Of a DNA stretch of 42,322 nt, positions 15,601 to 22,999 are shown in pieces (position 1 is the stretch's first letter; the number at the start of each line of letters is the position of its first letter). The position numbers and the translations under genes were made by a program. Below the pieces are notes generated by a model. The model was not told where the DNA came from, ran no database searches, and saw nothing but the letters and a program-made list of their open reading frames with translations. This DNA comes from a virus, in IMG/VR virus record IMGVR_UViG_3300046482_000204, positions 1 through 42,322 of that record. One strand, 5' to 3'.

Positions 15601-16161
15601 CTGGACGGGGTCGTTGACGGCGGCGATGCTGCCGCCCTCGGGGGTGGACCAGTGGGTGGCGTCGCCGTCCTCGAAGCCTCCGTTGGGGAAACTGTCGGTT
15701 TCGAATCCGCCGGCTCCGCTCATCATGTCCCGGCCCATGCCGAACGACCAGTCGGGGTCGACGGTCCGGTCGGCGCCCTCCGCCCAGTCGAACCAGCGGA
15801 GGACGGCCGCCTGGAGGGCCTCGGTCCGCCAGTCCGCTCCGAACAGGTCCACGACGGCCTGGTTGTCGTCGGTGATCCGCCGGGTGAAGTTGATCAGCTT
15901 GTACTCGACGTCGGGGGGGCTGTCGTTGCTTTCGCCCTCCCGGTAGAGGCGGATGAGGCTCGTGTCGGCCGGGTCGTTCGGGTTGGCGACGGCGATGAGG
16001 TCCTGCCACGGGTAGTCGGCGGGGACGGTCATCGTCATGCGGCCTCGGGGCTCCTCCGGGTCGTTGCAGTCGAAGCGGAGGAACTCGACGCTGTGGGTCC
16101 TCTGGCGGAATCCGCCGGGGTCCTGCGGGTGGGTCCAGGCTGCGACTCGCCAGGTGGTCAT
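12643..16161 (-). CDS. Tail spike / minor tail protein with beta-helix
   Basis: 1172 aa, ATGA overlap with the distal tail gene. The N-terminal part (1-130, TTWRVAAWTHPQDPGG..., FTRRITDDNQAVVDLFGADWR) looks like a baseplate hub-type protein. The middle has two carbohydrate-binding-like beta-sandwich modules (SFPNGGFEDGDATHWSTPEGG; AHSGTRSLKLQG) followed by a siphovirus ReqiPepy6 Gp37-like segment. A Gly-rich hinge at about 765 leads to a right-handed beta-helix (about 800-1150) with many short NxI/GNxF turns, as in pectate-lyase-fold tail spikes. It probably binds or cleaves surface glycans of the host. Confidence 0.78.
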   Translation of the reverse strand: MTTWRVAAWTHPQDPGGFRQRTHSVEFLRFDCNDPEEPRGRMTMTVPADYPWQDLIAVANPNDPADTSLIRLYREGESNDSPPDVEYKLINFTRRITDDNQAVVDLFGADWRTEALQAAVLRWFDWAEGADRTVDPDWSFGMGRDMMSGAGGFETDSFPNGGFEDGDATHWSTPEGGSIAAVNDPVQADTGDFYGLWNPAGVGTILRRTITSVRVGEQFTVTGKLDDLSGSGERIRIGISGATTASHTNAYQSDGIWWAELANATNGNGSTTGSYQTTTLTFVAGEQPVELIIEYQDTGDHNIAVDSWDVTTGAEFDVGDWITGGTIATMNTAEISTEQAHSGTRSLKLQGSQPAYVDAFGRISYMHVRAQYEREITLTPGKLYTSEAWVYHTAGSARTFSIWANRSAPKGPLAKTVTGGFLPAPGSYHMASATVSAAPNTWTRLRWTSIADTTGVHLAVAWNGGKTNVGVQSSPTFYVDDYVIVEGLPASTLGVISDMIMDDAQTDHPTVAKMPYITGRTYTDTQGSEGADWPQEESVLLRRGQKYGTHIYGGLFRNLGYDFDVTPNTTDPTDPEWDLHLWGPDGRGTDRTGELAFLVGLGVAGGLVAGRLPAASRILAEGADGIITEVANGAQETQTGIYEEWLGDPDMIDHPSLTARAATALEEELANRIAVSIELDDSAPTPYADFGVADRALFGWQGTTDRHERKISEIAMRAEADANGSVHWTTAITASRLLQGEAANREALYRLLTAYKAMPEQDEDTTAAPGGGGGAFTFQIAAADGPPQEQADAHMTAHPDNAAAAIMEAANQLDNVTTPYRGGRIVLGSGTFNIDAGEISLPGGITLEGVGPEATLIQSTATSGVLIATDDACAVRNLSIKGGAGSSIGISLQDVCTVDNVWFFLLGTAIQAGSLNTITRCSIPFPGAQAVQQFVDASAGLFDIIIAHNQVCSDVDIGSSQNVLIMGNEFTEGIFADGAIQVSIIGNYNINSSGMGLIEAANMTDFIIADNNWLEPGGFDGMILDTCTRGVVRGNHFGESTDTGILLDGCTKVLVEGNYLEFPGLHGIQLVGSNNCSIVGNFVFAASQNSDNTSDNIYVAGDANLIHGNKLTAAGAFAAARYGINIVSGTGNAVHANDLGTSADYGTADSVDNGTSTITTAAGGAIGGQFAR

Positions 16162-16964
16162 CCGTGGTGCTGCGGGTAGTAGGCGAGGGCCCAGGTGCCG
16201 GTGATCGTCAGGTTGGCGAGGACGCCGGCGTCGAAGCGGAGGCCGTGGGCGTGGCTCGACCAGAAGACGTGGCGGGCGTCGTTGCCTCCGCTCGTCACGG
16301 TCCTCGGCGGCCGCTGGTTGATGATGACGCTGCTGCTCGGGATCGAGTCCACCTCCACGTATTCGCCGGTCTCGTCGTGGGTGAGCCGGCCGGCGCTGGT
16401 GCAGGTGAGGGTCAGGTCGGCGAGGGGTGCGGTGCCCTGCGGGGTGAAGCTCTGCGCTCCGGTGAAGGGCCCGAGTGTTTGCAGGCCGGTGGTGACGTCT
16501 CGGAAGAACGGCCAGGGGTAGGTGAGGGTGAGGTCGAGGTGGCGGACGAGGCGGCTGCCTCCGCTCGGCGCTACGGCGATGCGTGCCGTGTTCTCGAGGG
16601 TGCGGGTGGCGCTCGGCGTCGGGTCGATCCACTGGATGGTGTGGGCGTCCCGGCTGCTGCCGGCGACGATGCGCCACAGTTCGTCCAGGTTCTCCCGGAG
16701 GTGGGCTCGGGGCCCGTTGGCGTGGACGGTGTTGCCGTCGGCGTTGAACGGGCTCACCCAGATTCGGAGGCGCTGGGTCTTGGCGGTGAAAAGGGCGGGC
16801 CCTCCGTTCGGGTGCGGGTAGGTGCCGTCGACGCCGGCGGCGTGGTGGTCGGCGAGCCGGCGGGCGGGGATGGCGTCCCGGCCGGTCAGGTCCTCGATGG
16901 CGCGGGCGTAGGTGGCGATGATGTTGCCGTCGATCTTCAGGTGCCAGGGGTCGATGGTTGCCAT
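16158..16964 (-). CDS. Distal tail (Dit)-like protein
   Basis: 268 aa, with GAGGAGACC before the ATG. Beta-rich protein between tape measure and spike genes; the first 100 residues (MATIDPWHLKIDG..., GDGTYPHPNGGPALFTAKTQRLRIWV) and the LDLTLTYPWPFFRD block resemble Dit proteins, which form the hexameric hub joining the tail tube to the receptor-binding apparatus. Call rests on order and fold pattern. Confidence 0.68.
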   Translation of the reverse strand: MATIDPWHLKIDGNIIATYARAIEDLTGRDAIPARRLADHHAAGVDGTYPHPNGGPALFTAKTQRLRIWVSPFNADGNTVHANGPRAHLRENLDELWRIVAGSSRDAHTIQWIDPTPSATRTLENTARIAVAPSGGSRLVRHLDLTLTYPWPFFRDVTTGLQTLGPFTGAQSFTPQGTAPLADLTLTCTSAGRLTHDETGEYVEVDSIPSSSVIINQRPPRTVTSGGNDARHVFWSSHAHGLRFDAGVLANLTITGTWALAYYPQHHG

Positions 16965-16971
16965 GGTCTCC

Positions 16972-19233
16972 TCAGTTCAGCAGCGCTTCGATCGCCGCCT
17001 GCGCTCCTCCCGCCGTGATCGCCTCGCCGACGGTCGTGCCGGCGGGCACGAGGACTGTCACCTGGTCGATGCGGACGCTGGTCGCTCCGCTGCCTCCGCC
17101 TCCCATGACGGCGCTCAGTTCCGCTGCGATCTGCCGGGCGAACTCGGCGCGGCCTCCCGTCCCTTCGGGCGGCACGACAATCTCGGAGCCGTGGAGGACG
17201 GCGTTGACTCGGGTGCCGGGTCCGCCGGGGACCGCCCAGGTTCCCTCCTGGTAGGCCCGGATGCCGGTGTCGGGTCCGCTCGACCCGACGGGCCCTCGGA
17301 CGTTGAACACTCCGGTGCGGCCCGTCACCTGCCGGACCGCCTCGTTGACCTTCGCCAGGAGGGGGCCGGTGAGGTCTCCGCTGTCGATGCCGGCTGCGAT
17401 CGCCTCGGTCATGTCGAGGCCGAACTGGCCGAGGGGGGTGAGGATGGCGTCGCCGTTCTCCTCGAGGGCGGTGGCGTACTCGTCGGTGACTTCGCCCATC
17501 TGGGTGCCGGCCGCCTGGATCATGTCGTCGAGCTCGGCGGCCCGCTCCATGTCACCCACCAGGGTTTCGAGGAGGCCGGTGGCGCTCGGGCCCTGAACTC
17601 GGATCTCCTCGGCAAGGTGGCCGAAGCCGGCGCGGGCGAGCGCGGCGAGGCCCTCCCAGAATTTCGTTTGCTCCTCCACCCGGTCGGTGAGGTTGTCCTC
17701 GAACTCGTCCATGGTCGTGTCGACCCGGTCGGGGAGCTCCTCGAAGCCGGTGATGAAGTCGTTGGCCTCGGCGGCGAGGTCGTCGCGGAAGGCTGCGGCG
17801 GCCTCGAGGGCGGCGTCGCCCATCTTGACGATGGCGTCGGCGGCCTTCTCTCCCTCCTCGGTGATCTGGGGGATGGTCTCGGCGGCGGCCGTTGTCTCCT
17901 CGGCCATCAGGTGGGCGGCGAAGCCGGCGCCCAGGTAGGCGGTGTCGATGAGGCCGAGTTCGGTTTTGAGGGCGACTTCGGCGTCGATGAGTTTGAAGAT
18001 GTCGGCCTGGGCGAAGTCGTTCGCCTCGGCGTAGTCGCGCAGGTGGCCGAGGGCGGTCAGCTGCTCCTCGGCGGTCGCTCCGGTCGCTGTCGCCACCTGG
18101 TCGAGCAGGTCGGTGCTGATGCCGCTCTCCCGGCCGACGTGGGCGACGGCGTTGGCGTATTGGGTGGCTGCGTTGGCGCCTGGGACCTGCTCCGCTTTGA
18201 TCTGGCGGACGACGTCGATGATGTCGTTGGCGTGGACGGCGAAGGCGCTCATGTTGCGGAGGCCGGTGGTGTCCGCCTGGCCGAAGGTGAAGAGTTCGGC
18301 GGCTCCCTCGGCGAGGGTCGCTCCGAGGGCGATGGCCGTGTTGGCTGCGATGCTCAGCCCGTCCATCACGTCGTCCACCTTTTCGAGGGCGGGGGTGGCG
18401 GCGGTGGCGAGGGTGCCGAAGAAGGCGGCGGCGCTGGCGGCGGCGTCGCCGAGGGCGGGGATCAGGTCCTCGATTACGGGGAGGATTTCCTCGAGGGCTG
18501 GGAGGAGCTCGGCGCCGGCTGCGGTTCCCGCCTCCTTGACTCGGGCTTGGAGCCGGCGAAGGGTGTTGGCCGCCGAGTCCTCGGTCCGTTCCAGGTCTCC
18601 GACGGCTTTCCCGGCCTTCTCGTAGGCGACGGCCATGGTCGCCTGCGCCTTCTCCAGCCGGGTGAGGTCCTCCGCTCTCGTTTTCTGGGTGGTGGCGAGG
18701 GCCCGCTCCTGGACCTCCGCTTCGCTGATGGCGAGGCCGTAGGTTTTCAGTGCCTCCCGCTCGCCGTTCATGGCGCTCTGCAGGGCCTGGAGGACTGCGG
18801 GGGCTCCTCCTGCGGCGTTCGAGAACGAGGCGACGTCGCCGGCGAGGGTCGCCATGCTTTGGGCGAGGTCTGCGCTCTCCGCCTCGGTCGCTCCGATGCC
18901 CTGGGCGACGTTGCCGGTGACGGCGAGGAGCTGCTGCATTTCGCCGGTGGTGAACCCCGCCTTGTTGGCGAAGTCCTCGACGAACCGGGTCATCTCGGGG
19001 AGGGCCTCTCCGAACGTCGTGTTGAAGGCGGCCTCTGCCTCGCCGGCGTCGACGGCGAGTTTGACGGCCTGGCCGGCCAGGTCGAGGAGCTTGGCGCCGG
19101 CGATGGCAATGCCGCCGGTGAGGGCGACCTTCTTGAAGGTCCCGCCCATCTTTTCGAAGCTGCCGCCTGCTTTGTCGAAGGCCTGGCTGGCTCGGTCCTC
19201 GCCCTCTAGGAGGACCTTCTCCCGGATCGTCAC
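16972..19233 (-). CDS. Tape measure protein
   Basis: 753 aa. Long Ala/Glu/Gln-rich helical protein with a hydrophobic stretch near the N-terminus (VALTGGIAIAGAKLLDLAG) and the KAGFTTGEMQQLLAVTGNVAQGIG block typical of TP901-type tape measure proteins. Residues 640-700 are Gly/Pro rich. At about 1.5 angstrom per residue it predicts a tail near 110 nm, fitting a siphovirus. It starts with GTG preceded only by a TAGCCT box 7 nt upstream, so translation is probably leaderless. Confidence 0.9.
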   Translation of the reverse strand: MTIREKVLLEGEDRASQAFDKAGGSFEKMGGTFKKVALTGGIAIAGAKLLDLAGQAVKLAVDAGEAEAAFNTTFGEALPEMTRFVEDFANKAGFTTGEMQQLLAVTGNVAQGIGATEAESADLAQSMATLAGDVASFSNAAGGAPAVLQALQSAMNGEREALKTYGLAISEAEVQERALATTQKTRAEDLTRLEKAQATMAVAYEKAGKAVGDLERTEDSAANTLRRLQARVKEAGTAAGAELLPALEEILPVIEDLIPALGDAAASAAAFFGTLATAATPALEKVDDVMDGLSIAANTAIALGATLAEGAAELFTFGQADTTGLRNMSAFAVHANDIIDVVRQIKAEQVPGANAATQYANAVAHVGRESGISTDLLDQVATATGATAEEQLTALGHLRDYAEANDFAQADIFKLIDAEVALKTELGLIDTAYLGAGFAAHLMAEETTAAAETIPQITEEGEKAADAIVKMGDAALEAAAAFRDDLAAEANDFITGFEELPDRVDTTMDEFEDNLTDRVEEQTKFWEGLAALARAGFGHLAEEIRVQGPSATGLLETLVGDMERAAELDDMIQAAGTQMGEVTDEYATALEENGDAILTPLGQFGLDMTEAIAAGIDSGDLTGPLLAKVNEAVRQVTGRTGVFNVRGPVGSSGPDTGIRAYQEGTWAVPGGPGTRVNAVLHGSEIVVPPEGTGGRAEFARQIAAELSAVMGGGGSGATSVRIDQVTVLVPAGTTVGEAITAGGAQAAIEALLN

Positions 19234-19240
19234 GGTGGTG

Positions 19241-19246
19241 AGGCTA
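19241..19246 (-). promoter_or_regulatory. Leaderless late promoter, -10 TAGCCT (GTG start)
   Basis: GCTAGCCTCACCACC sits directly before the GTG at 19233 with 7 nt between the box and the codon. No Shine-Dalgarno sequence. The tape measure gene thus gets its own start despite lying in the tail operon. Confidence 0.6.
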
Positions 19247-19275
19247 GCGGCCGGGTCTGGCGGCTCCCGGTCTCC

Positions 19276-19593
19276 TCAGTTGAGGTCGCGCATGGCTGCG
19301 GCTGCCCGGTCGACGGCGGCGTGGATGCGCTTCCACTTCGCCGGGGTGCGGGCCGCCTCCCGCTGTGCGGCCGCTCGGGCTCGGAGGGCGGCGGCTGCCT
19401 CCTCCTCCTCGAGGGCGAGGAGGGCGAGGGCGAGCATCAGCTGGTGTTCGGGGGCGGTCGCCACCACTTCGTGGGGGAGCCGGCCGAGGTGTTTGACGGT
19501 GAGCCGGTAGATGCGGCGGAGGCCCGGCTTGGCCCTCAGGTGCGCCTTGTAGGCGGCGAGCGGGTCTCCGGGTCCTCCGGTGGCTACTGCTCG
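19276..19593 (-). CDS. Tail assembly chaperone, -1 frameshift extension
   Basis: Open in the -1 frame relative to the upstream chaperone. Slipping on CCCTTTC (19599-19593) joins 161 residues of the first protein to 105 residues here, giving a 266-aa fusion that lacks its own ATG start. The extension (DPLAAYKAHLRAKPGLRRIYRL..., LALALLALEEEEAAAAL) is helical, as in lambda gpGT-type chaperones, which keep the tape measure protein in an assembly-ready state. Position immediately before the tape measure gene is the classic one. Confidence 0.75.
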   Translation of the reverse strand, partial: RAVATGGPGDPLAAYKAHLRAKPGLRRIYRLTVKHLGRLPHEVVATAPEHQLMLALALLALEEEEAAAALRARAAAQREAARTPAKWKRIHAAVDRAAAAMRDLN

Positions 19594-20075
19594 AAAGGGG
19601 CCGCTGTGGGGGCCTCCTCGGGGCTGTCGTCGCCCTCTGGCTCGTCGGCCTCCGTCTCCTCGGCGACCAGGTGGATGCCGGCGTCGTCGTCGGCTGGCGC
19701 CTCTGCGGGCTCCTCCTCGTCGTCGTCGTCGCCGCCGGCGAGCTCGAGGGCCTTGGTCGCTACTTTGATGACGCTGTTCCAGTGGCGCTCCCGGAGGGCG
19801 TCGGCGTCGTCCCAGGTGAACATGGGTGTTTCGGTGTCCGGGTCGAGGGCGCTCATGATGACGGTGCCGACCATGCGGCGGGCGAACTCCTCGGCTGCGG
19901 TCTCCGGGGCCTTCCGTCCCTTGCCGGCGCCTCCGTCAACGTAGAGCCGGTAGCGGGGGTGGCCGACGGGCATCGCCCGGACGAGGACGTCGCCGCCCCA
20001 GCGGGGGACGTGGACGGTGTCCATCGGCATGTCGAGGGCGTTGAGGATGTCCTCGCGGCGGAGTGTCTTGGCCAT
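19584..20075 (-). CDS. Tail assembly chaperone (short form)
   Basis: 163 aa. Folded N-terminal part (KTLRREDILNALDMPMDTVHVPRWGGDVLVRAMP) resembles gpG-type chaperones; the last 50 residues are very acidic. The stop at 19584 lies two codons past a slippery heptamer, so a share of ribosomes should read on into the -1 frame. Strong AGAAGGGAG before the ATG. Confidence 0.75.
   Translation of the reverse strand: MAKTLRREDILNALDMPMDTVHVPRWGGDVLVRAMPVGHPRYRLYVDGGAGKGRKAPETAAEEFARRMVGTVIMSALDPDTETPMFTWDDADALRERHWNSVIKVATKALELAGGDDDDEEEPAEAPADDDAGIHLVAEETEADEPEGDDSPEEAPTAAPFEQ
19593..19599 (-). promoter_or_regulatory. Programmed -1 frameshift slippery site CCCTTTC
   Basis: In the chaperone frame the heptamer is read C-CCT-TTC; after a -1 slip the same tRNAs pair with CCC and TTT, a canonical X-XXY-YYZ signal. 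It lies just before the GAG-CAG-TAG end of the short form. Confidence 0.72.
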
Positions 20076-20115
20076 GGTGGGTGCTCCCTTCTCTGAGCGT
20101 GGGCTGGTGGCGTCG

Positions 20116-20121
20116 AGCGTA
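20116..20121 (-). promoter_or_regulatory. Possible -10 box TACGCT for chaperone gene
   Basis: TACGCT on the minus strand would start a transcript about 35 nt before the ATG at 20075, leaving room for the ribosome binding site. No -35 box. Weak call. Confidence 0.3.
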
Positions 20122-20132
20122 GCCGGGGCGCC

Positions 20133-20222
20133 TTACGGCTTGCGGCGTTTCCGGTAGAGGTGGACGACGGCGTAGACGAGGCTGCCGAGGGTGACGGCGG
20201 TGGCGACGGCTGCCGGGTCCAT
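20133..20222 (-). CDS. Tiny membrane peptide
   Basis: 29 aa (MDPAAVATAVTLGSLVYAVVHLYRKRRKP): one hydrophobic helix and a basic end. Begins 2 nt after the tail tube stop, with no clear ribosome binding site, so it would rely on coupling. The amino-acid pattern is a good membrane anchor, which supports it as a real gene despite its size. Confidence 0.45.
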   Translation of the reverse strand: MDPAAVATAVTLGSLVYAVVHLYRKRRKP

Positions 20223-20224
20223 GT

Positions 20225-21247
20225 CTACGGGACGTAGGCGGTGGCGGTGTTGTTGACGACGGTGGCCGTGATCGGCGCTCCCGCTCCTGCCACGACGTCG
20301 CCTCGGCGGGTGAGGCGGACCGCCTCGCTCGCCTCCGGGTCGTTGTCGCTCAGGATCGCCTCGCCCCAGTCGATGTTGGGGATGGCGATTTCGATGCTGC
20401 GGGCTCCTGCGCCGGCGCCGTAGTCGGCGAGCACCTCGAGGTCTCCGGGGTAGGTGAGTTCTCCGGGTTGGGTGCCGGGGGTGGCGGTCCCGTCGTAGTA
20501 GTGGGTGAGCCTGTAGGCGTCGGCCTCGTCGGCGCTCTCGAAAAGCTGGATGAGTTCGACGCTGATGGCGTAGCGGAGGGGGACGATGTCGCTGCGGACG
20601 AGGCCGTCGGCGAGGATGGTGCCGTCGAACTCCTTGGTGATGTCGATCGTGCACGACTCCACGTTGAGGGGGGTGAGGCTGGTGTCGACGGTCCAGGCGC
20701 AGTCGCTCCTCAGGAACGGCCGGTCTGCCTCGTAGGTCTCGGCGGTCGGGCTCGGCCGGTCCTCCTCGGTGCGGCCTTCGGCGACGGCGGTGAACATGAG
20801 CTCGGGGCCGCTGTCCCGCTTCTGGTAGCTGAGGGTGACTTGGGTGATGACGCCGTCGATGATCCGTTCGATGACGTCGTCGGCGAGGTTCCGTTCGAAC
20901 GTCACCAGCTGCCGGCCGTCCGCCGGGGTGATGGTGTGCGTGTAGGGGCCGGCGCCGGTCGGCGTCGGGCTGGTGCCGAAGAAGAGGGCGAGGACGGCTC
21001 CGACGAGGTCGGGTCGCATGGGGGCGCCGAACTGGACGCCGGGGGCGATGAAGTCCTTCAGGGTGCGGGCGGGGACGAGGCCTCCGCCGGCCTCCCGGAC
21101 CTGGCGGGTCTGCGGGTTGTGGTTGAAGGTGACGGCGCCGACGTAGGTGGCGAACCGGGTCGGGGCGACGCCGGTGCCCTTCGTGGTCTGGCGTGCGAAG
21201 CCGAGGTACGACCGGCTGTCGGCTGGGCTGAGGGGCTGTGTCGGCAT
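20225..21247 (-). CDS. Tail tube (major tail) protein
   Basis: 340 aa. Beta-rich with the phage tail-tube pattern: DSRSYLGFARQTTKGTGVAPTRF at the N-terminus, ITQVTLSYQKRDSGPELMFTAVAEG in the middle, and an Ig-like region towards the C-terminus (TATPGTQPGELTYPGDL). Order (completion proteins, tube protein, chaperones, tape measure) fits. It stacks as hexamers to form the tail tube. Confidence 0.75.
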   Translation of the reverse strand: MPTQPLSPADSRSYLGFARQTTKGTGVAPTRFATYVGAVTFNHNPQTRQVREAGGGLVPARTLKDFIAPGVQFGAPMRPDLVGAVLALFFGTSPTPTGAGPYTHTITPADGRQLVTFERNLADDVIERIIDGVITQVTLSYQKRDSGPELMFTAVAEGRTEEDRPSPTAETYEADRPFLRSDCAWTVDTSLTPLNVESCTIDITKEFDGTILADGLVRSDIVPLRYAISVELIQLFESADEADAYRLTHYYDGTATPGTQPGELTYPGDLEVLADYGAGAGARSIEIAIPNIDWGEAILSDNDPEASEAVRLTRRGDVVAGAGAPITATVVNNTATAYVP

Positions 21248-21250
21248 GGC

Positions 21251-21451
21251 CTACTTCTCGTCTTTCTTGTCGTCGGTTTTCCTGGTCCAGTTCGTGCCCT
21301 GGCCGGCGAGGTGGGCGTCGGCGGGGATCTCGTAGACGCCGCCCGGCTCAACCAGGAGGGTCTCCCGTTTCGCCTTGTCGCCTTCGCCCGTCGTCCAGGC
21401 GAGGCGCCGGGGTCGGCCTCTCCAGGTGATGGTCTTGGTGTTGCCGCTCAT
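21251..21451 (-). CDS. Small structural or connector protein
   Basis: 66 aa with GAGGAGACC before the ATG. Basic, with ITWRGRPRRLAWTTGEGDKAKRETL and a Lys/Asp tail. It sits between the tail terminator-like and tail tube genes. Function unknown. Confidence 0.65.
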   Translation of the reverse strand: MSGNTKTITWRGRPRRLAWTTGEGDKAKRETLLVEPGGVYEIPADAHLAGQGTNWTRKTDDKKDEK

Positions 21452-21464
21452 GGTCTCCTCGGGC

Positions 21465-21986
21465 TCACGGGGTCACGATGGTGTAGCCACGGATGGTGAG
21501 GATAGTTCCCCAGCACAGCGCTCCTCCGCCAATCGTGATGACTGTTGGTTCGCCCTGCTGGGTCGGGTCGGTGTCGATGAAGGTGCCGGCGGCCACCCAG
21601 GTCGGCCGGGCCGTGTCGAGGGCGTCTCCGATTTCGCCGGCGAGGCGCCGCAGGTGGTGGTAGCTGGCGTCGGGGAAGCTGTCGTTGGGGCTCGTCGCGC
21701 TCGCCTCCGGGTCCGCTTCGATGCTGAGGTCCTCGAGGCCGACGGTGCCGGTGATCTGCCAGGTCCGGTAGCGGTGCCGGCGTCCCTGCTCCCTCCTCAC
21801 GACTTCGTCGGGTTGGGCGCTGATCTCCCAGGCTCTGATCTGGTCGACGCCTCCGATGGTCGCCACCCAGCGTTCCCTGAAGTCGCCGTAGCGGGGCCGG
21901 TCGTGGACCCTGCCGACGTCGGGAACGGTGAGGATGGCGGTTCGGATGGCTTCGACTTGGGCGTCGTATTCGCTGCTGTAGGTCAC
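21465..21986 (-). CDS. Tail terminator-like protein
   Basis: 173 aa from GTG at 21986 in a GTGA overlap. Alpha/beta layout (YDAQVEAIRTAILTVPDVGRVHDRPRYGD, then WEISAQPDEVVRR..., TWQITGTVGLEDL) fits tail terminator/completion proteins, which cap the tube and join it to the head. Assignment from order and fold pattern. Confidence 0.6.
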   Translation of the reverse strand: MTYSSEYDAQVEAIRTAILTVPDVGRVHDRPRYGDFRERWVATIGGVDQIRAWEISAQPDEVVRREQGRRHRYRTWQITGTVGLEDLSIEADPEASATSPNDSFPDASYHHLRRLAGEIGDALDTARPTWVAAGTFIDTDPTQQGEPTVITIGGGALCWGTILTIRGYTIVTP

Positions 21987-22501
21987 TTCTCAATCACTTT
22001 GACGAGGCGGAGGCCGAGGGCTTTGAGTTCGGGTTGGAGTTTCTCGCGGGTGGCGTCCCAGCCCTCCTCCACCATGTGGGCTCCCTTGGTGCCGTGGGCT
22101 CCGATGCTGCGGGCGACGAGGAAGGCGACGCTGCGGCGTTCCGGGCCGGGGGGGACTCCGAGTTTGCTGGCCACCCAGGGGATGAGGGCGTCGGTCGGTG
22201 GCTGGCGTCCCGGCTTCCGTCCCTCCTCCGCCGGGTCGTGGTAGATGGTCGGGTTGGCGATGACTCCGATGGGGTGTTTCGTTCCCCGTCGGCGGACCTC
22301 GGTCTGGTATCCGCCTCGGAGTTGGCCGGACCAGCCGACGGGGGTTCTCTTGACGATCTCGGTGCGTCCCTGTTCGATCATGCGGCGGACGAGGGCCTCC
22401 ATGCCGGGCGGGGCTGCGGTGGCGGCGTCGACGGCGTTGGCGCCGAACTTGCCGGGGACGAGCTTGTAGCGGATGCCGCCCTTGCCCTGCGCCTCAGGCA
22501 T
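21983..22501 (-). CDS. HK97 gp10-like head-tail joining protein
   Basis: 172 aa. Contains the pattern of HK97-gp10-type proteins: AALVRRMIEQGRTEIVKRTPVGWSGQLRGGY, then GVIANPTIYHDPAEEGRKPG and a final helical part. These proteins complete the neck between connector and tail. Starts inside the end of the preceding small gene. Confidence 0.7.
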   Translation of the reverse strand: MPEAQGKGGIRYKLVPGKFGANAVDAATAAPPGMEALVRRMIEQGRTEIVKRTPVGWSGQLRGGYQTEVRRRGTKHPIGVIANPTIYHDPAEEGRKPGRQPPTDALIPWVASKLGVPPGPERRSVAFLVARSIGAHGTKGAHMVEEGWDATREKLQPELKALGLRLVKVIEK

Positions 22502-22643
22502 CGGGGAGCTCCACGTCGGCGCTTTCGATGACGTAGGTCGCCTGTTCGGTGAGCCAGCCGGGCGGCGGCTCCTCGAGGGGGATGGCGACGGCGTTCTCGA
22601 TGCGTATCGGCTGGGCCGGGTCGGCGGGGCGGAGGAGGATCAT
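22494..22643 (-). CDS. Short protein of the neck region
   Basis: 49 aa (MILLRPADPAQPIRIENAVAIPLEE ... VELPDA). ATG overlaps the upstream stop (ATGA); its end overlaps the gp10-like gene by 8 nt. Beta-strand pattern and tight packing suggest a genuine small structural or assembly protein. No family recognised. Confidence 0.6.
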   Translation of the reverse strand: MILLRPADPAQPIRIENAVAIPLEEPPPGWLTEQATYVIESADVELPDA

Positions 22644-22999
22644 GGTGGTGTCGGGTTCCCGGCGGTGCCGATGGCGAAGCGGAAGAGGCCGCTGTGCTCG
22701 AAGCTGGTCCCTCCGTTCGGGCTGAGGCGGATGCGGGCCTCGTAGATGCCGGTGGCGTACTGGCTGTAGTCGGGGGTCCAGCGGATGACGCCGGGGTTGA
22801 GCTGTTGGACGGTGATGCCGCCGGGGGTGGCGACGGCCTCCTTGGTCCTCAGGTCCCAGACGTCGATGGCTTCGTCGCTGTAGCCGGTGAGGTTCCAGTC
22901 GCCTCCGTCGCGTTGGAGGGGGAGGTCGATGGGGGTGAGGCCGCTGGCGTTGGCGCCGGCCGCTCCGATTTCGCCGAGGTTGGTGGTCGCCTGCGTCAT
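22640..22999 (-). CDS. Ig-like structural protein (BppU N-domain-like)
   Basis: 119 aa. The strand pattern LPLQRDGGDWNLTGYSDEAIDVWDLR, ITVQQLNPGVIRWTPDYSQYATGIYEARIRL and FEHSGLFRFAIGTAG is that of an immunoglobulin-like domain common on phage particles. It follows the long repeat protein by ATGA overlap and may attach to it. Confidence 0.6.
   Translation of the reverse strand: MTQATTNLGEIGAAGANASGLTPIDLPLQRDGGDWNLTGYSDEAIDVWDLRTKEAVATPGGITVQQLNPGVIRWTPDYSQYATGIYEARIRLSPNGGTSFEHSGLFRFAIGTAGNPTPP

Noticed and set aside
12467-16009. 1180-codon minus-strand open frame
   Set aside because: Out-of-frame reading of the tail spike gene, almost all Arg/Pro/His.
12214-16179. 1321-codon plus-strand open frame
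   Set aside because: It mirrors the tail spike gene; the product is Val/Asp/Gly-rich shadow sequence typical of the complement of high-G+C genes, and no ribosome site precedes it.
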